Translations under genes and position numbers: made by a program
Notes under the pieces: generated by a model
The model's input: the letters and a program-made list of their open reading frames with translations, nothing else
Told to the model about the DNA's origin: nothing
The model's database searches: none
Shown: positions 6,003 through 9,698 of the stretch, piece by piece
How the letters are laid out: every line of letters begins with the position of its first letter
Position numbering within the stretch: the first letter of the stretch is position 1
DNA from: Clostridia bacterium
Lineage (GTDB): Bacteria; Bacillota_A; Clostridia; Oscillospirales; UBA929
Direction of reading: 5' to 3'
Length of the DNA stretch: 9,698 nucleotides
NCBI GenBank assembly: GCA_026001245.1
Contig: BNZR01000053.1
Coordinates: 1-9,698 of the forward strand

Positions 6003-7217
6003 ATGGCACGGCTTTTATCGCGCCCGCAATATCTTGAACGGCTTATCAGCTTTCGGGACAAACGGCTTATCAAGGTGGTAACCGGAATCCGCAGATGCGG
6101 CAAGTCCACTTTGTTTGACCTCTACGCCGATTACCTGACGGAGCAGGGCGTTGAGGACAGGCAGATTATCCGGCTTAATTTGGAGTATCCGGAATATCAC
6201 GACCTGCAAACCTACATGCAGCTCTACGACTATATCAAGGCGCAGTTGCAGGACGACTGCATGAACTATATCTTTATCGACGAGGTTCAGACCGTGCCGC
6301 AGTTCCAAAAGGCGGTGGACGGTCTGTATGTCCGCAAAAACTGCGACGTGTACATCACCGGGTCGAACGCGCAAATCCTTTCGGGAGAGTTGGCCACCTT
6401 GTTGTCGGGACGGTATGTTGAAATTAAAATGCTTCCGTTGTCGTTTGCGGAGTATATCTCCGCGCTTGGCGAGCAGACCGACCTTGTTGTCAAATACCGC
6501 AACTACCTTGAAAACAGCTCGTTCCCTTACGCGCTGGAGCTTTCCAAGAAAAAGGACATTCGCGCCTACTTGGGCAGTATCTTTGATTCGGTTATATTGA
6601 AAGACATTGTGGCGCGGAAGAAAATCTCGGACGTAGCGATATTGCAGAGCATAACCTGCTTTGCCTTTGACAACATCGGCAACCTGACTAGCGCGACAAA
6701 AATCGCCAACACCTTGATTTCGGGCGGCAGGAAAATTTCCGTCCACACGGTGGAGAATTACCTTGAAGCATTGACCGAGAGCTTTATCCTGTACAAAGCG
6801 GGGCGGTATGACGTGAAAGGCAAGCAACAGCTTGTCACCGGGGCGAAATATTACCTATCCGACCTCGGGTTGCGGTATTATCTGCTGGGCAACAAGCAAG
6901 CCGACGCGGGGCATATCCTTGAAAATATCGTGTATTTGGAGCTTCTGCGGCGCGGATATGAGGTGCATATCGGCAAGGTTGGCAACGCCGAGGTGGACTT
7001 TATAGCAATCGGCGAGGACGGCGAGGAGTATTATCAAGTCGCATACACCGTGATAGACGGAAAAACCCTAGAGCGCGAGCTTGCGCCGATGGACGCTATC
7101 CGCGACCACAACCCGAAATTCCTGCTTACAATGGACTTTACGCCAAACGCCTCGCATAATGGGATCAAGCAGATTAACGCCTTGGATTGGTTGCTTGACA
7201 AACCCGACTTTGAGTGA
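6003..7217 (+). CDS. AAA_14 / DUF4143 family ATP-binding protein
   Basis: This 404-residue cytoplasmic protein has the two-part build of the widespread AAA_14-DUF4143 family, whose cellular role is not established. The N-terminal P-loop part has Walker A GIRRCGKST at 28-36, Walker B YIFIDEVQ at 89-96, a sensor-like ITGSNAQ at 118-124 and LSGRY at 134-138. The DUF4143 part (about 195-400) includes LSDLGLRYYLLG and ends in a region resembling the PD-(D/E)xK nuclease fold: ENIVYLELLRRGYEVHIGK, then AEVDFIA (Glu 330, Asp 332) and YYQVAY (Gln 345). A Lys at the last site is not seen, so nuclease activity is doubtful. The ATG at 6003 follows GGGAGGGG at 5989-5996; an in-frame ATG at 5958 lies before the predicted transcription start and is rejected. 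The gene has its own promoter and a palindromic control region. Such genes are often scattered singly and move between strains, so acquisition by transfer is possible. Confidence 0.9.
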   Translation: MARLLSRPQYLERLISFRDKRLIKVVTGIRRCGKSTLFDLYADYLTEQGVEDRQIIRLNLEYPEYHDLQTYMQLYDYIKAQLQDDCMNYIFIDEVQTVPQFQKAVDGLYVRKNCDVYITGSNAQILSGELATLLSGRYVEIKMLPLSFAEYISALGEQTDLVVKYRNYLENSSFPYALELSKKKDIRAYLGSIFDSVILKDIVARKKISDVAILQSITCFAFDNIGNLTSATKIANTLISGGRKISVHTVENYLEALTESFILYKAGRYDVKGKQQLVTGAKYYLSDLGLRYYLLGNKQADAGHILENIVYLELLRRGYEVHIGKVGNAEVDFIAIGEDGEEYYQVAYTVIDGKTLERELAPMDAIRDHNPKFLLTMDFTPNASHNGIKQINALDWLLDKPDFE

Positions 7218-7223
7218 TATAAT
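7195..7223 (+). promoter_or_regulatory. Perfect-consensus promoter of pckG
   Basis: TTGACA at 7195-7200, a 17-base spacer and TATAAT at 7218-7223 match the housekeeping consensus at all twelve positions. The -35 and spacer lie inside the last codons of the ATPase gene, whose stop ends at 7217. Transcription would begin near 7230, about 23 bases before the start codon. The leader has room only for the AGGAGGG site (7240-7246), so no leader-based control is visible. Confidence 0.85.
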
Positions 7224-7252
7224 ACTCTCTCAACAACTAAGGAGGGACAAGC

Positions 7253-9016
7253 ATGTCTTTAACAACAAATAGTTCCGTAAATAAATGGGTGGACGAGGTT
7301 ACCGCTCTGCTCGCGCCTGACGCTGTGGTCTGGATTGACGGCAGTGAGGCTCAACTGGCGGATTTGCGCCGCCAATCCGTTGAAAACGGCGAGATCCAGC
7401 CGCTTAACCCCGACAAGCTGCCCGGCTGTTACCTGCACAACACCGCCATAAACGACGTGGCCCGCGTGGAACACCGCACATTTATCTGCTCGCGCCGCAA
7501 GGAGGACGCGGGGCCTACCAACAACTGGATGGATCCCGCCGAGATGAAACAGAAACTTACCAAGCTGTACGACGGGGTCATGAAAGGCCGTACGATGTAC
7601 GTCATCCCGTTTTCCATGACAGTGCCGGAGTCGCCCTTCGCCAAATTCGGTGTTGAGGTCACGGATTCCATCTACGTGGTGCTTAACATGGCCATCATGA
7701 CGCGTATCGGACAGCGCGTGCTGGACTGCTTGGGCGACAAGCCCGAATTCACAAAGGGTCTTCACGCCAAGGCCGCCATCGACGAGGAGAACCGTTACAT
7801 AGTGCAGTTCCCGGAGGACAACGCCATTTGGTCGATAAACTCCGGCTACGGCGGCAACGTGTTGCTGGGCAAGAAATGCTTCGCGTTGCGTATCGCGTCG
7901 TATCTTGGCCGCCACGAGAGCTGGATGGCCGAGCATATGCTGATTTTGGGCATCGAGAACCCCCAGGGCGAGGTGCGTTACCTCGCGGCGGCGTTCCCGT
8001 CGGCCTGCGGCAAGACGAATTTGGCCATGCTTATCCCGCCGGAGGTCTACGCCAAGAAGGGCTACAAGGTCTGGTGCGTGGGGGACGACATCGCTTGGCT
8101 TAGAATCGGCGAGGACGGCAGACTGTGGGCTGTCAACCCGGAGGCGGGCTTCTTCGGGGTCGCGCCCGGCACGAACATGAAGTCCAACCCCAACGCGTTG
8201 ATTTCCACGCAGAAGAATACAATCTTCACCAACGTTGTGCATAATCTGGACGACAACACCGTGTGGTGGGAGGGGCTGGACAAAAACCCGCCCAAGAACG
8301 CCGTCAACTGGAAAGGCGAGAAATGGGACTATACAGACGGCTCTAAGGGTGCGCATCCCAACAGCCGCTTTACCGCGCCCGCGTCGCAATGCCCCTGCAT
8401 ATCCGAGGAATTTGAAGCGCCGCAGGGCGTGCCGATCTCCGCGTTCGTGTTCGGCGGCAGACGCGCAAAGACCGCGCCGCTGGTCTATCAGGCGCGTAGC
8501 TGGCAGCACGGCGTGTTTGTCGGCTCGATAATGGCCTCCGAGACTACAGCCGCCGCAAGCGGCGCGGTGGGCGTGGTGCGCCGCGACCCCATGGCGATGT
8601 TGCCGTTCTGCGGCTACCACATGGGCGACTACTTCGCGCATTGGCTGGACATGGGCAAAAAGGTGAAAAACCCGCCCAAAATCTTCAACGTCAACTGGTT
8701 CAGAACCGACGACGACGGCAACTTCATTTGGCCGGGCTATGGCGACAACATGCGCGTGCTGGAGTGGATTATGGCTCGCGCCTTTGACGAAACCGACGCG
8801 CAGGAGTCCGCCATCGGCTATATCCCCAAGCCGGAGGACATCAACCTTGAGGGCAGCGGCGTGACTTTGGAAACGCTGAAAGACTTGCTGTCTGTTGACA
8901 AGGAGCTGTGGCGCGAGGAGGCCAAGGGCATTCATGAATTCTACGCCAAATTCGGCGATAAGCTGCCGAAGGAGCTGGAATCCGAGCTATCCGGGCTGGA
9001 GCGTGCGCTGTGGTAA
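7253..9016 (+). CDS. pckG: Phosphoenolpyruvate carboxykinase (GTP)
   Basis: This 587-residue cytosolic enzyme interconverts oxaloacetate plus GTP with phosphoenolpyruvate, CO2 and GDP, the link between the C4 acids and glycolysis or gluconeogenesis. It is clearly the GTP type rather than the ATP type. The nucleotide loop AFPSACGKTN (about 247-256) carries the hyper-reactive Cys 252, then Lys 254 and Thr 255. Substrate-binding Arg 71 is in DVARVEHRTF, and RRKEDAGPTNNW (81-92) is the phosphoenolpyruvate-side loop. Manganese ligands are expected at Lys 207/208 (LLGKKCFALRIAS), His 228 (AEHMLILG) and Asp 278/279 (VGDDIAWLRIG). Length is near the usual 590-620. The ATG follows AGGAGGG with good spacing. 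In fermentative anaerobes the enzyme often runs toward oxaloacetate for succinate formation; which direction applies here cannot be told. Its stop overlaps the start of the methyltransferase gene. Confidence 0.97.
   Translation: MSLTTNSSVNKWVDEVTALLAPDAVVWIDGSEAQLADLRRQSVENGEIQPLNPDKLPGCYLHNTAINDVARVEHRTFICSRRKEDAGPTNNWMDPAEMKQKLTKLYDGVMKGRTMYVIPFSMTVPESPFAKFGVEVTDSIYVVLNMAIMTRIGQRVLDCLGDKPEFTKGLHAKAAIDEENRYIVQFPEDNAIWSINSGYGGNVLLGKKCFALRIASYLGRHESWMAEHMLILGIENPQGEVRYLAAAFPSACGKTNLAMLIPPEVYAKKGYKVWCVGDDIAWLRIGEDGRLWAVNPEAGFFGVAPGTNMKSNPNALISTQKNTIFTNVVHNLDDNTVWWEGLDKNPPKNAVNWKGEKWDYTDGSKGAHPNSRFTAPASQCPCISEEFEAPQGVPISAFVFGGRRAKTAPLVYQARSWQHGVFVGSIMASETTAAASGAVGVVRRDPMAMLPFCGYHMGDYFAHWLDMGKKVKNPPKIFNVNWFRTDDDGNFIWPGYGDNMRVLEWIMARAFDETDAQESAIGYIPKPEDINLEGSGVTLETLKDLLSVDKELWREEAKGIHEFYAKFGDKLPKELESELSGLERALW
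8998..9001 (+). promoter_or_regulatory. Ribosome-binding site of the methyltransferase gene, inside pckG
   Basis: GGAG lies 8 bases before the GTG at 9010, within the last codons of pckG. It supports a GTG start that overlaps the pckG stop codon. Confidence 0.5.
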
Positions 9017-9698
9017 GGTTTTCGGGCAAAGCGGAGCTGTACGCCAAATATCGCCCGGACTACCCGGAGGGATTATTTGACTATCTGTTCGGCGTGATAG
9101 GCTTTCGCGCCGGTAAGATTGTGGCCGACGCGGGCGCGGGGACGGGTATCTTCTCCGCGCACTTGGTGCGGCGCGGCATGAAGGTATACTGTGTCGAGCC
9201 GAACCCCGACATGCGCGACAAGCTGGAGGACTACCTTGAGGGGCTTAACTACGAGCTGTTGGCCGGCTCGGCCTGCGATATGGCCGTGCCGCCGGGAAGC
9301 TTGGATTTTATAACCGCGGCGCAGGCCTTTCATTGGTTCGACAGGGCGCGGTTCCGCGAGGAATGCGCCCGCAAGCTAAAGCCCCAAGGCCGCGTTGTGC
9401 TGGTGTGGAACACGCTGGACGAGCGCGGGCGTATCGTGGCGGGGCAGGAGCGTCTGCGCTCTGAATATTGCCCCGGCTACACCACGCGCAGGGTTCACAG
9501 CATTATGGACCCCACGGAGCTGTCCGACTTTTTCCGATACGGCGCGTGCGACAGCCGCGTGTTCCGCAACGACCGCAAGCTGGACGAAGCGGCGTTTGTG
9601 GGGCGCAATCTAAGCTCGTCATGGTCGCCGCTGCCGGGGGAGGCCAACTACGAGCCGTTTAAGGCGGCATTGCGCGAACTTTTCGCCCAGTATCAGAC
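9010..9698 (+). CDS. Class I SAM-dependent methyltransferase (3' end beyond window)
   Basis: The frame is open from GTG at 9010 to the window edge, 229 complete codons with no stop. The product is a cytosolic Rossmann-fold methyltransferase. It begins FSGKAELYAKYRPDYPEGLFDYL, the usual opening of the UbiE/Methyltransf_11-like group; motif I is VADAGAGTGIF with Asp 40, Gly 42, Gly 44 and Gly 46; the acidic ribose-binding residue is Glu 63 in VYCVEPNPDM; and AAQAFHWFD (103-111) followed by CARKLKPQGRVVLVWN forms motifs IV and V. The substrate is unknown: relatives methylate quinones, small acids and other metabolites, and naming one would be a guess. GTG is chosen because it has GGAG 8 bases upstream and the family N-terminus starts there. 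The start overlaps the end of pckG by 7 bases, so it is almost certainly co-transcribed and translationally coupled. No link between the two functions is obvious. Confidence 0.85.
   Translation, partial: MVRFSGKAELYAKYRPDYPEGLFDYLFGVIGFRAGKIVADAGAGTGIFSAHLVRRGMKVYCVEPNPDMRDKLEDYLEGLNYELLAGSACDMAVPPGSLDFITAAQAFHWFDRARFREECARKLKPQGRVVLVWNTLDERGRIVAGQERLRSEYCPGYTTRRVHSIMDPTELSDFFRYGACDSRVFRNDRKLDEAAFVGRNLSSSWSPLPGEANYEPFKAALRELFAQYQ

Noticed and set aside
6015..6827. A 270-codon open frame on the minus strand inside the AAA_14/DUF4143 gene
   Set aside because: No motif and no ribosome-binding site; the plus strand shows Walker A, Walker B and DUF4143 sequence.
7224..7252. Possible riboswitch or attenuator before pckG
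   Set aside because: The leader after the predicted transcription start is only about 23 bases, enough for the ribosome-binding site alone.
7259..8935. A 558-codon open frame on the minus strand opposite pckG
   Set aside because: It is a shadow of GC-rich pckG codons: low-complexity composition rich in His, Val, Arg and Ala, no recognisable motif, and the opposite strand encodes a clear full-length enzyme.

Overview
The window looks like chromosomal DNA of a Clostridia-type Firmicute, perhaps an Oscillospiraceae-like gut or rumen anaerobe. The reasons are strong GGAGG ribosome-binding sites, TTGACA/TATAAT-type promoters, GC-rich coding sequence with AT-rich promoter regions, a two-gene MacB/FtsX-style exporter with no membrane-fusion partner in view, and an amino-acid binding lipoprotein of a type I associate with Clostridia. 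The placement is inference from sequence style; there is no rRNA or marker gene here.

Layout. 1-239 (minus) holds the C-terminal part of a VapC-like PIN-domain protein that lacks its N-terminus. 318-3468 (plus) is a two-gene ABC exporter: an ATPase followed 4 bases later by a large FtsX-type permease. 3469-3553 is a short intergenic block of ATTGACAAT repeats and two GC-rich hairpins lying between convergent genes. 3554-5795 (minus) is a polar amino-acid ABC importer operon, transcribed in the order binding lipoprotein, permease, ATPase from a near-consensus promoter at 5828-5856. 5857-6002 is an AT-rich divergent control region with a tandemly duplicated palindrome. 6003-7217 (plus) encodes an AAA_14/DUF4143 ATPase. 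7253-9016 (plus) is GTP-dependent PEP carboxykinase (pckG), with a perfect TTGACA-N17-TATAAT promoter overlapping the end of the ATPase gene. 9010-9698 (plus, cut by the window edge) is a class I SAM-dependent methyltransferase whose GTG start overlaps the pckG stop.

The most unusual feature is the importer's binding protein (4986-5795). Its two halves are in swapped order: after the lipoprotein signal comes sequence typical of the second lobe and native C-terminus, then a short linker, then sequence typical of the native N-terminus and first lobe, ending at the hinge strand. This is what a natural circular permutation would look like. The linker that joins the old C- and N-termini carries a 14-bp direct repeat. 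The gene is intact, has promoter, ribosome-binding site and lipobox, and abuts its permease, so it is probably functional.

Functionally the window is a set of independent units: an export system, an amino-acid uptake system, a P-loop ATPase of unknown role with what looks like its own operator region, and a central-metabolism enzyme coupled to a methyltransferase. No RNA gene, CRISPR array, insertion sequence or canonical rho-independent terminator was found.
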